In this document: piece by piece, positions 16,290 through 25,263 of the stretch
How positions within the stretch are numbered: position 1 is the first letter of the stretch
How the letters are laid out: the number at the start of each line of letters is the position of its first letter
From: Bacillus sp. SLBN-46
GTDB taxonomy: Bacteria; Bacillota; Bacilli; Bacillales; Cytobacillaceae
Assembly (NCBI RefSeq): GCF_031453555.1
Contig: NZ_JAVIZM010000001.1
Span: 4,533,001 to 4,597,000, forward strand
Direction of reading: 5' to 3'
Length of the DNA stretch: 64,000 bases
The notes under the pieces: generated by a model
The model's input: the letters and a program-made list of their open reading frames with translations, nothing else
Told to the model about the DNA's origin: nothing
The model's database searches: none
Translations under genes and position numbers: made by a program

Positions 16290-17504
16290 ATGAATAAGCA
16301 GGAAAGTGCAAAGCGTAATTTATTAATTATGTGGTTTGCAAACTTCTTCGTTGCCGGTAGTATGACGATGGTCATGCCGTTTATTTCGCTGTATATTGAA
16401 ACGTTTGGGGACTTTTCAGAGAAATATGTCCAACATTGGTCGGGTATTACTTTTGGGATTACCTTTGTTTCTGCCTTTCTTTTTTCACCAGTTTGGGGGA
16501 AGATTGGAGATCGCTATGGTAGGAAAAAGATACTTATCATTTGTGGATTAGGGATGGCTGTATCTATCTTTTTAATGGGATTTGTTCATTCAGTCTGGCA
16601 GCTGTTCTTGCTTCGGTTTTTTATGGGCTTTTTCTCAGGGTTTATCCCGATGTCACAGGCATTCATCTCCACACAAACACCAAAAGAGATTGCTGGTCGT
16701 GTCCTTGGGACATTACAAACAGGAAGTATTACGGGTTCGTTGTTAGGACCCATGCTCGGAGGAATTTTAGCCGATACACTCGGTTATGCAACCACCTTTA
16801 AATGGACTTCGATTTCCATATTCATCTCTGCCATGCTTGTCATCATTACGAAGGAATTTCTCGTGGAACCAACGAAGGGTACTAAATCACATTATTCTAG
16901 TAAAGAGGTTATCAAACACATCGTACGAAATCCTGTTTTATTAACCGTATTGCTTATTTCATCTCTTGTACAAATAGCCCATTTCAGCATTCAACCAATC
17001 CTGTCGTTATTTGTAAGTGATTTGCACGGGCCAAACAATGTTGCTTTTTATTCAGGGATTGCTTTTTCCGCAGCGGGAATTGGAAACTTACTCATGTCAC
17101 GGAACTGGGGAAAGATTGCAGATAAATATGGGTATATCAAAATATTAGTCATACTTCTATTTTCAGCAGGGATAGTGTACTTACCAGGAGCGATCGTGAC
17201 AAGTCTTTGGCAGCTTGTCATCATCCGAATTGCCTTAGGTGTAACCATCGGAGGTATCATTCCTGTCCGGATTGCTTATATCCGCCAGGAAGCGCCGATT
17301 ACCATGCAAGGTGAGGTCCTCGGCTATAACAATAGTCTAAGATTTCTCGGTAACATCATTGGGCCCATGTTGGGGGGCTTTCTTTCTGGATACTTTGGCT
17401 TTTCCGCTGTTTTCATCAGCACCAGTGCTTTATTGATTATGAGCGGACTGATTTTGCTCGTATCATTGCTTCGACATCCTAACCTTGTTAAACATACAGC
17501 TTAA
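16290..17504 (+). CDS. MFS multidrug-type efflux transporter
   Basis: This is a membrane protein of about 404 residues with twelve predicted helices and the major-facilitator signature GDRYGRKKILI in the loop between helices 2 and 3. The motif-C stretch GSLLGPMLGGILAD in helix 5 is typical of proton-coupled drug antiporters (TetA/NorA/YttB type). A second GKIADKYGYIKIL copy marks the C-terminal half. A GTG at 16278 is in frame, but the ATG at 16290 is preferred; its ribosome site AAAGAAG is weak. The gene is alone between its own operator-like inverted repeat and a terminator. Substrate is unknown. Confidence 0.88.
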   Translation: MNKQESAKRNLLIMWFANFFVAGSMTMVMPFISLYIETFGDFSEKYVQHWSGITFGITFVSAFLFSPVWGKIGDRYGRKKILIICGLGMAVSIFLMGFVHSVWQLFLLRFFMGFFSGFIPMSQAFISTQTPKEIAGRVLGTLQTGSITGSLLGPMLGGILADTLGYATTFKWTSISIFISAMLVIITKEFLVEPTKGTKSHYSSKEVIKHIVRNPVLLTVLLISSLVQIAHFSIQPILSLFVSDLHGPNNVAFYSGIAFSAAGIGNLLMSRNWGKIADKYGYIKILVILLFSAGIVYLPGAIVTSLWQLVIIRIALGVTIGGIIPVRIAYIRQEAPITMQGEVLGYNNSLRFLGNIIGPMLGGFLSGYFGFSAVFISTSALLIMSGLILLVSLLRHPNLVKHTA

Positions 17505-17615
17505 TAACTTATTTAATAACAAAAGTTACCAAAAACTTTATTGAAATACATTAGGTTATATCGAAAATATATGATACAATAATTCTACCATTTGAATTAC
17601 TGTTTCATTTGTGTG

Positions 17616-17645
17616 CCCTACTCATTCATGAGTGGGGTTTTTGTT
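17616..17645 (+). terminator. Terminator of the MFS gene
   Basis: CCCTACTC/GAGTGGGG forms an 8-bp stem with loop ATTCAT, followed by TTTTTGTTTG. Confidence 0.85.
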
Positions 17646-17660
17646 TGTTTTTTTTAAAAT

Positions 17661-17693
17661 AAAAAAAACAGACTCTATAAAATAGAGCCTGTC
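17661..17693 (-). terminator. Terminator of the cold-shock gene
   Basis: ACAG-CTCTAT and ATAGAG-CTGT arms form an interrupted stem, and the minus strand continues into a run of eight T. Confidence 0.85.
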
Positions 17694-17709
17694 TTATCCG
17701 ACATCGTTA

Positions 17710-17910
17710 TTAAGCTTTACGAACGTTAGTAGCTTGTGGTCCACGTTGACCTTGTTCTACTTCAAAAGTAACTGCTTGACCTTCGTCTAATGATTTGAAA
17801 CCTTCGCTTTGGATTGCTGAGAAGTGAACGAATACATCGTCTCCAGCTTCGCGTTCGATGAATCCAAAACCTTTTTCTGCGTTAAACCATTTTACTTTAC
17901 CTTGTTCCAT
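17710..17910 (-). CDS. cspC: Cold-shock protein, CspC-like
   Basis: This 66-residue single OB-fold nucleic acid chaperone has RNP1 KGFGFI and RNP2 VFVHF intact. The sequence [19 protein letters not shown] and the [12 protein letters not shown] end match B. subtilis CspC better than CspB or CspD. It binds single-stranded RNA/DNA and prevents secondary structure in the cold. An upstream in-frame Met would add 11 residues, but GGAGG nine bases before 17910 fixes the start. The gene is monocistronic, with a long untranslated leader likely between 17910 and about 18050, as expected for cold-inducible csp genes. Confidence 0.93.
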   Translation of the reverse strand: MEQGKVKWFNAEKGFGFIEREAGDDVFVHFSAIQSEGFKSLDEGQAVTFEVEQGQRGPQATNVRKA

Positions 17911-18078
17911 GTGTGTTTCCTCCTGCTGTGTGCTTTTGCACACATTATGGTACTATCCTTGCACTCAGTGATCATCAAGACGAAAAGTTAATCTTATACT
18001 ATCCTTTACACCGAACAAAAATAATTCTTCCTTAGTATAACATTTCACTTAGGTATTTGCAAGAAGACAATAAAGACC

Positions 18079-18135
18079 GTCCTTTTAGCCACTCATGTTT
18101 TACCGCCCGCGGAAGGCGAAGCGCCTTAAAAGGAC
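18079..18135. repeat. Palindromic intergenic element
   Basis: GTCCTTTTA (18079-18087) and TAAAAGGAC (18127-18135) are perfect inverted arms enclosing an inner AAGGCG/CGCCTT hairpin (18113-18127). It lies just after the yfkAB stop and has no T-run. The inner GAAGCGCC motif also occurs near 5483 in the putative RNA. Confidence 0.6.
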
Positions 18136-18159
18136 ATCAACATCCCAATTTAACAGAGC

Positions 18160-19281
18160 TTATTTTTTTGCAATATTGGCTTGCAACTTGGTAAAATCAA
18201 GATCCTGATAATAGCTATTCTTGACCAAGATATTTGGACCTAAGCATGAAACAGCTGGGCAATGACAGCTTAATTCCTTTGCAATGCTTGTGTTTTGCCA
18301 AGCTTGATAGGCCTCTTCAAGTGTGGTTGTTTGGATATTTCCTAAAGGAGGCGTATCTCCAAAATCCGTTACAATGATATCACCGTTAAATATATTCACA
18401 TTCAAGCGGGAACGACCATCTGGATCATTCCGGACGGTTACATTTTTACTTTGATATAACCTTTTTAAAAGCTCTAAATCCTCCTGTTTACTACTGCAAG
18501 CATAAAATGGCAGTGTTCCAAAGAGCATCCATACATTTTCATCCCTTATATCTAATAAATGATGAATTGCATCCCTAATTTCATTTAATGATAATGATTC
18601 AAGATTACTGGCGAAATCACTCGGATACATAGGATGCACTTCATGGCGTTGACAAAGCATTTCATCTACGATTTGCCGGTGAATCTTTTCCAAATGAGGC
18701 AGTGTCCGCTTATTTAACATGGTTTCAGCCGAAACCATTACTCCTGCTTTTACCAGTTCCCTGCTATTTTCTATCATTCTCGTAAAATACTTTTCTCGCT
18801 GGCTATAATCAGGCTTCCGCTCCATTCTTGCAAAGCCGGCTTCTACAAAATCGTCCACTGTTCCCCAATTATGTGAAATATGTAATACATCCAAATACGG
18901 AATTACTTCTTCATACCGATTTAAATCAAGGGTTAGGTTCGAATTCATCTGTGTTCGAACTCCGCGCTCATGGGCATACTTTAAAATAGGTACTACATAA
19001 TTACTAATAGAGCTATGGGAAAGCATTGGTTCTCCCCCTGTAATACTTAACGAACGCAGATGCGGAATTTCCTCTAACCTTTGTAAAATAAGCTCAATTG
19101 GAAGTGCTAACGGGTCCTTTGTTTGGAGGGTGTATCCTACAGCACAATGCTCGCAGCGCATATTACATAGAGTGGTAGTCGTAAATTCGATATTGGTAAG
19201 CAGAGGTTTTCCGTATTGTGTTACATCTAAATAAGCTTCCCAAGGATCGAACTGGGGGGTAATTTTATTTAATGTTTTCAT
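18160..19281 (-). CDS. yfkAB: Radical SAM / CxCxxxxC protein YfkAB
   Basis: A 373-residue radical SAM enzyme: the cluster motif CNMRCEHC (Cx3Cx2C) near residue 39 binds the 4Fe-4S that cleaves SAM. The SITGGEP motif follows around residue 80, and a C-terminal SCHCPAVSC supplies the CxCxxxxC motif that defines the YfkAB family. In B. subtilis 168 the locus is annotated as split yfkA and yfkB; here it is one uninterrupted frame. The reaction and substrate of the family are unknown to me. The gene appears monocistronic, with the palindromic element behind it. The domain structure (twitch-like C-terminus with auxiliary cysteines) suggests peptide or protein modification, which is inference. Confidence 0.93.
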   Translation of the reverse strand: MKTLNKITPQFDPWEAYLDVTQYGKPLLTNIEFTTTTLCNMRCEHCAVGYTLQTKDPLALPIELILQRLEEIPHLRSLSITGGEPMLSHSSISNYVVPILKYAHERGVRTQMNSNLTLDLNRYEEVIPYLDVLHISHNWGTVDDFVEAGFARMERKPDYSQREKYFTRMIENSRELVKAGVMVSAETMLNKRTLPHLEKIHRQIVDEMLCQRHEVHPMYPSDFASNLESLSLNEIRDAIHHLLDIRDENVWMLFGTLPFYACSSKQEDLELLKRLYQSKNVTVRNDPDGRSRLNVNIFNGDIIVTDFGDTPPLGNIQTTTLEEAYQAWQNTSIAKELSCHCPAVSCLGPNILVKNSYYQDLDFTKLQANIAKK

Positions 19282-19413
19282 ACAAACTCCTTTATTTTTG
19301 TAGTAAGAAAAACCTTATTATAGCGCATCTTATAGCCATGTTGCTATTTATATTAGTTACAAAAGCATATGAACATAAATTGAGAATATTCTATGGCAAT
19401 TTCCTATTTTCCG

Positions 19414-19442
19414 TTGGGTAAATGAAGTGATTCCCGTATAAT
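19414..19442 (+). promoter_or_regulatory. Sigma-A promoter of the FNT gene
   Basis: TTGGGT (19414-19419), 17 bp and TATAAT (19437-19442) lie about 70 bp upstream of the formate/nitrite transporter gene. Confidence 0.65.
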
Positions 19443-19510
19443 ACATATTTGTTCCATGATTATTGAAAAATAAAGGGATAGTAAACGAATTGTGAATGGT
19501 GGTAGTAGAA

Positions 19511-20299
19511 ATGGAAATGCAGCCTTTGCATGAAGCAGAAAAATTAGCCTTAAAAAAGATTAAGATATTTCGCCAAAGCATCCTCCGATATATTTTACGC
19601 TCGATGCTTGCCAGTATGTTTATTGGTTTTGGGGTCATTGTTGCGTTCAAGACTGGCAATTTCTTCTATGTAGTAGACTCACCGTTTGCCTACCCAATGG
19701 CCGCTCTTACTTTCGGAGCAGCGATTATATTAATCGCCTATGGTGGTGGTGATCTTTTTACTGGAAATACGTTTTATTACACCTATGCTGCACTCCGTAA
19801 GAAAATGACTTGGATAGAAGTACTAAAGCTATGGGTTTGCAGTTATGCAGGAAATATCTTAGGTGCGGCTGTCTTTGCTTTTATTATTTTCACCACAGGA
19901 CTTTATGCTAGCTCGTCAGTTAATGGATTTCTCCTCCATGTCGTGGAAATTAAAATGCAAGTCCCTACAACAGAGTTGTTTTTCCGGGCAATCCTTTGTA
20001 ACTGGCTTGTTTGTATGGCCTTTTTCCTTCCAATGGGGTTAAAAGGAGATGGACCAAAGATGTTTGCTATGATGCTGTTTGTCTTCTGTTTCTTTATTTC
20101 CGGATATGAGCACAGTATTGCTAATATGTGTACCTTCGCTATTGCCTTAGTACTAAATCACCCAGGAACGATTTCATGGGGTGGCGTGATTCACAACCTT
20201 GTTCCTGTTACAATCGGCAATCTGATTGGTGGAGCTGTATTTATGGCAATGATGTATTATTACGTAAATAAACCGTTTTTAGATGAATATCAGGAATAA
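19511..20299 (+). CDS. Formate/nitrite transporter (FNT) family channel
   Basis: This pentameric-channel family member has about 262 residues and six hydrophobic helices. The FNT signatures are visible: GGDLFTGNTFYY after helix 2, the broken helix NWLVCMAFFLP, SGYEHSIANM near residue 200 and VPVTIGNLIGGA near the end. The conserved His of GYEHSIANM, proposed to gate anion passage, is present. It should conduct small monovalent anions such as formate, nitrite or hydrosulfide; which one cannot be told, and no formate or nitrite enzyme is adjacent. ATGs at 19496, 19511 and 19517 are all possible. GGTGG eight bases upstream favours 19511. Confidence 0.88.
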   Translation: MEMQPLHEAEKLALKKIKIFRQSILRYILRSMLASMFIGFGVIVAFKTGNFFYVVDSPFAYPMAALTFGAAIILIAYGGGDLFTGNTFYYTYAALRKKMTWIEVLKLWVCSYAGNILGAAVFAFIIFTTGLYASSSVNGFLLHVVEIKMQVPTTELFFRAILCNWLVCMAFFLPMGLKGDGPKMFAMMLFVFCFFISGYEHSIANMCTFAIALVLNHPGTISWGGVIHNLVPVTIGNLIGGAVFMAMMYYYVNKPFLDEYQE

Positions 20300-20305
20300 A
20301 AATAA

Positions 20306-20336
20306 GGCTGACTCCTTTCTAGAATCAGCCATTTTT
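20306..20336 (+). terminator. Terminator of the FNT gene
   Basis: GGCTGA/TCAGCC arms (20306-20311, 20325-20330) are followed by ATTTTTG. Confidence 0.85.
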
Positions 20337-20382
20337 GTAGTAACATTGTCGAATGCTATCATCTTATCCAATTATTAGGGAA

Positions 20383-20440
20383 TATCGACAAATTCCCGGG
20401 GAAATAACAACAAATTCCGGTGATATATCGACAATTTTTA
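20383..20440. repeat. Short degenerate array with 21-22 bp period
   Basis: ACAAATTCC, ACAAATTCC and ACAATTTTT begin at 20388, 20410 and 20431, mostly preceded by TATCG or AACA. Three copies only, so it is weak, but the period matches the clearer 21-bp arrays near 27 kb. Confidence 0.4.
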
Positions 20441-20469
20441 AAATTCCCCAACAACTATAACGTTACATT

Positions 20470-22599
20470 TTATTTATTTTTACTTAAAAAATAAACATAG
20501 GCTTTAACCATAAAGTAGCTAACCTCTTCTGGAAGGAGTTCCTTAATGGGCTTTAATCGATCACGCCCCGCTTCTTCCACTGCTTTTTCTAAAAGCGGTA
20601 CGTATTCGGCAGGGATATGTTTTGAAAAATCGACCTCTAACCCCTGCTGCGCACATTGAATTAAGTGATTCTCCACTGTACTAACCGCTAAATCACGCTT
20701 CTCAGCAATTTCCATTATTGAATAATCACTTTGATGTAATGTCAATGTTTCCAAATGCGAATCAGTGACGGTCCTTTTTGCCTGCTTCTTCGGCACCTTC
20801 TCTACAGATCCATGCTCACTCTGATAATCCGGATTGTCTTCAACGAATGTGAGTATTGCCTCAATAAACCGAAGTCCATATTTTTGAAGCTTAAGTTCAC
20901 CCACACCGCTTACCTGTAAAAACTCCTCGTTCGTGATCGGAAGTTTGACACACATATCCTTTAAGGTAGCATCAGAGAAAATAACAAATGGTGGTACTTT
21001 TTCCGATTCAGCAATTTGTTTTCGTACCTCACGTAACACTTCAAATAACGGATCATTCTTAGACACTTGCTTAACCTGAACCGTTTCTCTCCGGTATACC
21101 TGTTGCTTTCCTAATAGAACATCTTTTCCCTTAGGAGAAACAAAAAGAGTAGGAAATTGTCCTTGCTCAATGGCAATTAACTCTTGTGAAATCAAGAATT
21201 CAATAAAATCACTTACATCTTTTGCACTCTTCTCCTTCATAATTCCGTAAGTAGGCAGCCTGTTAAAACCCATTTCCGCCACCTTTTGATTTTTCGATCC
21301 TGTTAAAACCTGGGCTGTGATGGTTTTTCCGAAGCGCTGCCCCATCCGAATGACACAAGACATGACCATTTGTGCTTCTCTGGTTACATCTATGCTAGTT
21401 CTTGTATCCAGGCAATTCCCACATCGACCACAAGATTCAGTCTCCGTTTCACCAAAATATTTTAAAATAAATTCCTGCAGACATTCTTCCGTGTGGCAAT
21501 AGTCTACCATTTGCTGAAGCTTGTCCAACTCTTGTGTCATGCGGGTTCTATCACTAGATTGATCGATAAGAAATCGTTGGACCTGCACATCCTGTGGCGA
21601 ATACAACAGAATACATTCACTTTCTAGTCCATCACGTCCGGCACGGCCTGCTTCCTGGTAATAGCTCTCCATATTCTTCGGCATTTGATAATGTACGACA
21701 TATCGAATATTGGATTTGTCAATCCCCATTCCGAAGGCAGAAGTGGCGACCATAACCGTTGCCTTGTCCTCTAAAAAACGCTCCTGCTCATGGTTTCGCT
21801 CCACATCTCCCATCCCTGCATGGTAGCGAGCAACATTGATATTTTCTTTAGTAAGTCTTTCATAAAGTTGATCTACATTTTTCCGTGTCGCGGCATAAAT
21901 AATCCCGGCTTCTTTATCGTTCTTTCTCAAATAGTCGAAGAGATACTTTTGTCTATCTTGACCTTTGATAACGGCGAAGGACAGATTTTCCCGTTCGAAT
22001 CCTGTCATAATCGTATTTCTTTCATCAATGCTTAAAAGACGGCAAATATCCTCACGCACTCTTGGTGTTGCTGTCGCTGTTAGCGCAAGAACATTTGGAC
22101 TTTGCGGTAGGGTATTCAGCATTTGTTGAATATGGCGGTAGCTGGGACGAAAATCATGTCCCCATTGTGAAATACAGTGGGCTTCGTCCACGGCTACAAG
22201 AGGGATGTCCATTTCTCTTAAGTCCTCGATAAAATCTTGTGATTCTAATCTTTCTGGTGCAATGTATAGCAGTTTGTATTTCCCTTGCTTTGCTTCAAGA
22301 ATCCGTTCACTTGCCTCGCTAAAGGTTAATGAGCTATTAATAAATGTGGCTGAAATTCCGACCTGAATGAGGGCATCTACCTGGTCCTTCATTAAAGAGA
22401 TTAATGGGGAAATGACAAGCGTGGTTCCTGGTAGGACAAGCGCAGGGATTTGATAGCAAATCGATTTACCACCGCCCGTGGGCATGACGCAAATGGTATT
22501 TTGTCCGTTTAACACGGATTGAATGGCCTGCTCTTGTCCCGTACGGAAGGAGCTGTAACCAAAATGCGTTTCTAGTAATGGCAATGCTTTTTCAAACAA
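20470..22599 (-). CDS. recQ: ATP-dependent DNA helicase RecQ
   Basis: A superfamily 2 3'-5' DNA helicase of about 709 residues. Residues up to about 340 form the two RecA-like lobes, with Walker A MPTGGGKS, motif II DEAH and the RecQ-specific segment SQWGHDFRPSY. The zinc-binding region with C(GRCGNC) and the winged-helix RQC follow, then an HRDC domain around 520-600 and a C-terminal helix-turn-helix-like extension with an HLETLTLHQ segment. It unwinds structured and recombination DNA. An open frame begins at 22617 with TTG, but AGGAGG seven bases before the TTG at 22599 makes that the start (MFEKALPLLE). Longer than B. subtilis RecQ because of the extension. Confidence 0.93.
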   Translation of the reverse strand: MFEKALPLLETHFGYSSFRTGQEQAIQSVLNGQNTICVMPTGGGKSICYQIPALVLPGTTLVISPLISLMKDQVDALIQVGISATFINSSLTFSEASERILEAKQGKYKLLYIAPERLESQDFIEDLREMDIPLVAVDEAHCISQWGHDFRPSYRHIQQMLNTLPQSPNVLALTATATPRVREDICRLLSIDERNTIMTGFERENLSFAVIKGQDRQKYLFDYLRKNDKEAGIIYAATRKNVDQLYERLTKENINVARYHAGMGDVERNHEQERFLEDKATVMVATSAFGMGIDKSNIRYVVHYQMPKNMESYYQEAGRAGRDGLESECILLYSPQDVQVQRFLIDQSSDRTRMTQELDKLQQMVDYCHTEECLQEFILKYFGETETESCGRCGNCLDTRTSIDVTREAQMVMSCVIRMGQRFGKTITAQVLTGSKNQKVAEMGFNRLPTYGIMKEKSAKDVSDFIEFLISQELIAIEQGQFPTLFVSPKGKDVLLGKQQVYRRETVQVKQVSKNDPLFEVLREVRKQIAESEKVPPFVIFSDATLKDMCVKLPITNEEFLQVSGVGELKLQKYGLRFIEAILTFVEDNPDYQSEHGSVEKVPKKQAKRTVTDSHLETLTLHQSDYSIMEIAEKRDLAVSTVENHLIQCAQQGLEVDFSKHIPAEYVPLLEKAVEEAGRDRLKPIKELLPEEVSYFMVKAYVYFLSKNK

Positions 22600-22719
22600 A
22601 GGAGTTCCTCCTCTCAATTTGGATTGTGTCTCTTAGCTGAAAATAATCATGATTCTATTATACTGCTTTTTGAAAAAAAATTTGTGAACTTTCCCGGTTG
22701 TCCATGCAAAAAAGATCTC

Positions 22720-23643
22720 TTATTCAAGAGACCTCGCTAACACTTTATACACTTTTCCAAAGTTTAAAAAACCGGAGGATAATAGAACGCCTGAAATCAC
22801 CATGATGGTTCCTATTATTTGAACCATGGTAACGGGGGTTCCTGTTGCGATTGAGATAAGCATGGTAACAACTGGCACAAAATTAAAGAATACGGCCGTA
22901 TTAGCCGGTCCGATCATCTCCATTGCTTTGTTCCACCACAGATAGCCTAAGACACTGGTGAATATGGCCATAAATATAATGGCTCCCCAGGCTGCTATTG
23001 GTACATTGGTGGTGACTGGATTCGCACTTGATGAAAAGGCAGCTAATCCGATAAGGCACAAAGCACCGACGATCATCGTGTAAGTAGTAGTTTCTAAGGA
23101 AGAACTCGTTTTTAAGTACTTTCTCCCTAATACCCCATACAAGGCCCAGCACACATTCCCCGCTAAGATGAGCAAGTCACCCTTTGAAAAAGAAAGAGTT
23201 TGAATCAATTCCCAAGATCCTTTAGTCAATACGAGGGTTACTCCTACTAAGGCAAAAATAATTCCTACGGTTTGTTTTTTGTTGATTGGTGCCTTTAAAA
23301 TAAAATAAGCCAATATAGTAGTCACTAGTGGATTCGTTCCCATAATTAAGGCTCCATTTAATGGCGAAGTATGGTTCATTCCGAAAAAGAAAAAGGCATT
23401 AAATCCAAAAATCCCTACTATCCCAAGTATGGTATAAGTGATTCCGTGCCTGCGAATGGTTCCCCATTTTACTTTCTTTTGAATAATTAGAAGGGCAAAC
23501 ATAACCAGTGCCGCAATCCCAAATCTCCATCCTGCTGCACTTGCTGCGGAGAAATATTGAACGGCGTACTTGGCGAGGTTGAAGGTGGCACCAGTCACTA
23601 ACACAAAACCAATTAGCATTCCAACCACTTTACCGTTTTTCAT
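22720..23643 (-). CDS. EamA/DMT family transporter
   Basis: This 307-residue drug/metabolite transporter has ten hydrophobic helices arranged as two EamA repeats. The repeat ends LGIVGIFGFNAFFFFGM... and TSVLGYLWWNKAMEMIG are typical. Such proteins export amino acids or other metabolites; the cargo is unknown. Its start overlaps the end of the MerR regulator by 14 bases, so translation is coupled and expression should follow the MerR-type promoter at 24054-24084. Confidence 0.88.
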   Translation of the reverse strand: MKNGKVVGMLIGFVLVTGATFNLAKYAVQYFSAASAAGWRFGIAALVMFALLIIQKKVKWGTIRRHGITYTILGIVGIFGFNAFFFFGMNHTSPLNGALIMGTNPLVTTILAYFILKAPINKKQTVGIIFALVGVTLVLTKGSWELIQTLSFSKGDLLILAGNVCWALYGVLGRKYLKTSSSLETTTYTMIVGALCLIGLAAFSSSANPVTTNVPIAAWGAIIFMAIFTSVLGYLWWNKAMEMIGPANTAVFFNFVPVVTMLISIATGTPVTMVQIIGTIMVISGVLLSSGFLNFGKVYKVLARSLE

Positions 23644-24031
23644 TCCGGTCCTCCTCCAGCATGTCTTGATAAGTTGCTAGCTTCTCTTCCGTTAGCTGAA
23701 TGACCATTTCCAATTCTCTTTTTTGTTGCTCCAATGTCAGCAAATGCTTTTCTAAAATATTCTTCCGTTTTTGTACTTTCTTACTTCTGTCTTGCTCAGC
23801 ATCCTTATTTTCTAGAAGACATCCATCTACCAAGAACTCTTGAATATCTTCTAAAGACATTCCGGTATTTTTAAGAACCTTCATGAATTGCAGCAACCGT
23901 ATTTCCCCTGCGGTATACAGCCTTTTTCCACCTTGTCTTGTCGGTGACGATAAAAGGCCAATTTTTTCATAGTATCGTAAAGTATGTGCCGAAAACCCTG
24001 TCTGCTCTGCTACTTCTGAAATACTATACAT
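23630..24031 (-). CDS. MerR family transcriptional regulator
   Basis: This regulator of about 133 residues has an N-terminal MerR winged helix (YSISEVAEQTGFSAHTLRYY, then GLLSSPTRQGGKRLY), a long dimerisation helix and no cysteine-rich metal site. One Cys is present at DGCLLENK. This pattern fits the aldehyde/stress-responsive MerR subgroup with AdhR- and YraB-like members rather than metal sensors. A start at 24055 is open, but AGGAGG upstream of 24031 decides the ATG. It overlaps the EamA exporter gene and is preceded by a palindromic promoter with a 19-bp spacer, so it probably controls itself and the exporter. Confidence 0.9.
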   Translation of the reverse strand: MYSISEVAEQTGFSAHTLRYYEKIGLLSSPTRQGGKRLYTAGEIRLLQFMKVLKNTGMSLEDIQEFLVDGCLLENKDAEQDRSKKVQKRKNILEKHLLTLEQQKRELEMVIQLTEEKLATYQDMLEEDRNEKR

Positions 24032-24053
24032 AACACAAACACCTCCTATACAC

Positions 24054-24084
24054 ATGCTACAACTTAGAGTTAGCTCTAAGTCAA
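24054..24084 (-). promoter_or_regulatory. MerR-type promoter with 19-bp spacer and palindromic operator
   Basis: On the minus strand TTGACT (24084-24079) and TAGCAT (24059-24054) are 19 bp apart, the over-long spacing that MerR proteins correct by twisting DNA. The spacer contains the dyad CTTAGAGTTAGCTCTAAG (24063-24080), almost identical to known Bacillus MerR-like operators. Confidence 0.85.
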
Positions 24085-24111
24085 CATTAATTTGGAATTT
24101 TTTTCTTAATT

Positions 24112-24140
24112 AAAAAAACTGCCGATTACATCTCGACAGT
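24112..24140 (-). terminator. Terminator of the acyl-CoA ligase / CoA transferase pair
   Basis: ACTGTCG/CGGCAGT (minus strand, one G-T pair) is followed by seven T. Confidence 0.85.
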
Positions 24141-24150
24141 CTAGATCTTT

Positions 24151-25245
24151 TTATACAAATAGATTAGTTAAGATTTGGTCTTTGTGCTCGCCTTTTTTAG
24201 GAGGCGGCGAGATTACTTCCTGTTTTAAATCACTATGCATCTTCACCTGACAATCCCCCCATGAGGAAGTGAAAATCAATTCTTTTTCTTTAAAATATGG
24301 ATGATCGTTTAGTTCACCCACTTCCAACACAGGCGCCATACAGCAATCTACCTTTTGAGCAAACTCAATCCACTCATAGAAGGTTTTCCTTTTAAAAAGG
24401 GTGGTGATTTCTTGAAAAATCGGGTTAGCGTCTTCCGTTTTAGAAAAGTGTGCCGTGATCCACTCTTCCCGTCCATGGGCTCGACAAAAATTCTGCCAAA
24501 ACTTTGGCTCCAATGCACCGATACTCATATACCTTCCGTCCTGCGTTTCGTATAAGGCATACGAAATAATGCTTCCGTTCAAGACACTGATTCCTCCCGC
24601 TTCGCCCGTTTCTTTTTCAACCATCACATGGTTTCCCAGCAAGGATACAAGCTGATCCGTAATGGAAATAGAATGATAACTCCCTTTTCCCGTTATAAAT
24701 CGTGAGACAAGTCCTGCAAGGATTCGTTCATTTGCTGCAAATCCACCTAGATAATCAGCAATTGTAATCGATGGGTGAACAGGCTTACCCTGTTTATCCT
24801 TCAATTGAGCCAATACACCGCTTAACGCCATATAATTGAGATCGTGGTTTCCAAGCTTACTCAGCAGACCGTTTTGTCCATAGCCCGAAATGGAGCAATA
24901 CACAATATCAGGCTTCACTTTTTGAACCGCCTTAAACCCAAGCCCAAGTTTCTCCATCACACCAGGTCTAAAACTCTCAATAAGGACATCCGCATGGGCA
25001 ATTAATTTTAGTGCTGTCTCTACTCCGTCCTTCTCCTTCAAATTCAAGGTGATACTTTTCTTTTGCCGGTTATTCGCTAGAAAAACAAGCCCTGAACCCT
25101 GTTTCGATATTCCTGTATTTCGCGCAGGGTCTCCTTCAGGCGGCTCTACCTTGATGATTTCCGCACCAAGATCAGCTAATCGCAAGGTCGCATACGGTCC
25201 TGGCAAGTAGTTGGTGAAATCTATTACTTTTATTCCTTCCAGCAT
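24151..25245 (-). CDS. CoA transferase family III, alpha-methylacyl-CoA racemase-like
   Basis: This 364-residue protein of the CaiB/BaiF class III family begins LEGIKVIDFTNYLPGPYAT and has VDVLIESFRPGVM-type motifs. The active-site segment NHDLNYMALSGVL resembles the GHDINYLALSG of alpha-methylacyl-CoA racemase more than the formyl-CoA transferases. It may therefore racemise 2-methylacyl-CoA, a step in branched fatty acid breakdown, though a true CoA transfer cannot be excluded. It follows an acyl-CoA ligase gene by 18 bp and ends an operon. The His usually found before Asp is present (HD), but Gly is replaced by Asn. Confidence 0.85.
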   Translation of the reverse strand: MLEGIKVIDFTNYLPGPYATLRLADLGAEIIKVEPPEGDPARNTGISKQGSGLVFLANNRQKKSITLNLKEKDGVETALKLIAHADVLIESFRPGVMEKLGLGFKAVQKVKPDIVYCSISGYGQNGLLSKLGNHDLNYMALSGVLAQLKDKQGKPVHPSITIADYLGGFAANERILAGLVSRFITGKGSYHSISITDQLVSLLGNHVMVEKETGEAGGISVLNGSIISYALYETQDGRYMSIGALEPKFWQNFCRAHGREEWITAHFSKTEDANPIFQEITTLFKRKTFYEWIEFAQKVDCCMAPVLEVGELNDHPYFKEKELIFTSSWGDCQVKMHSDLKQEVISPPPKKGEHKDQILTNLFV

Positions 25246-25263
25246 GATTAGGACCCTTTCCTT

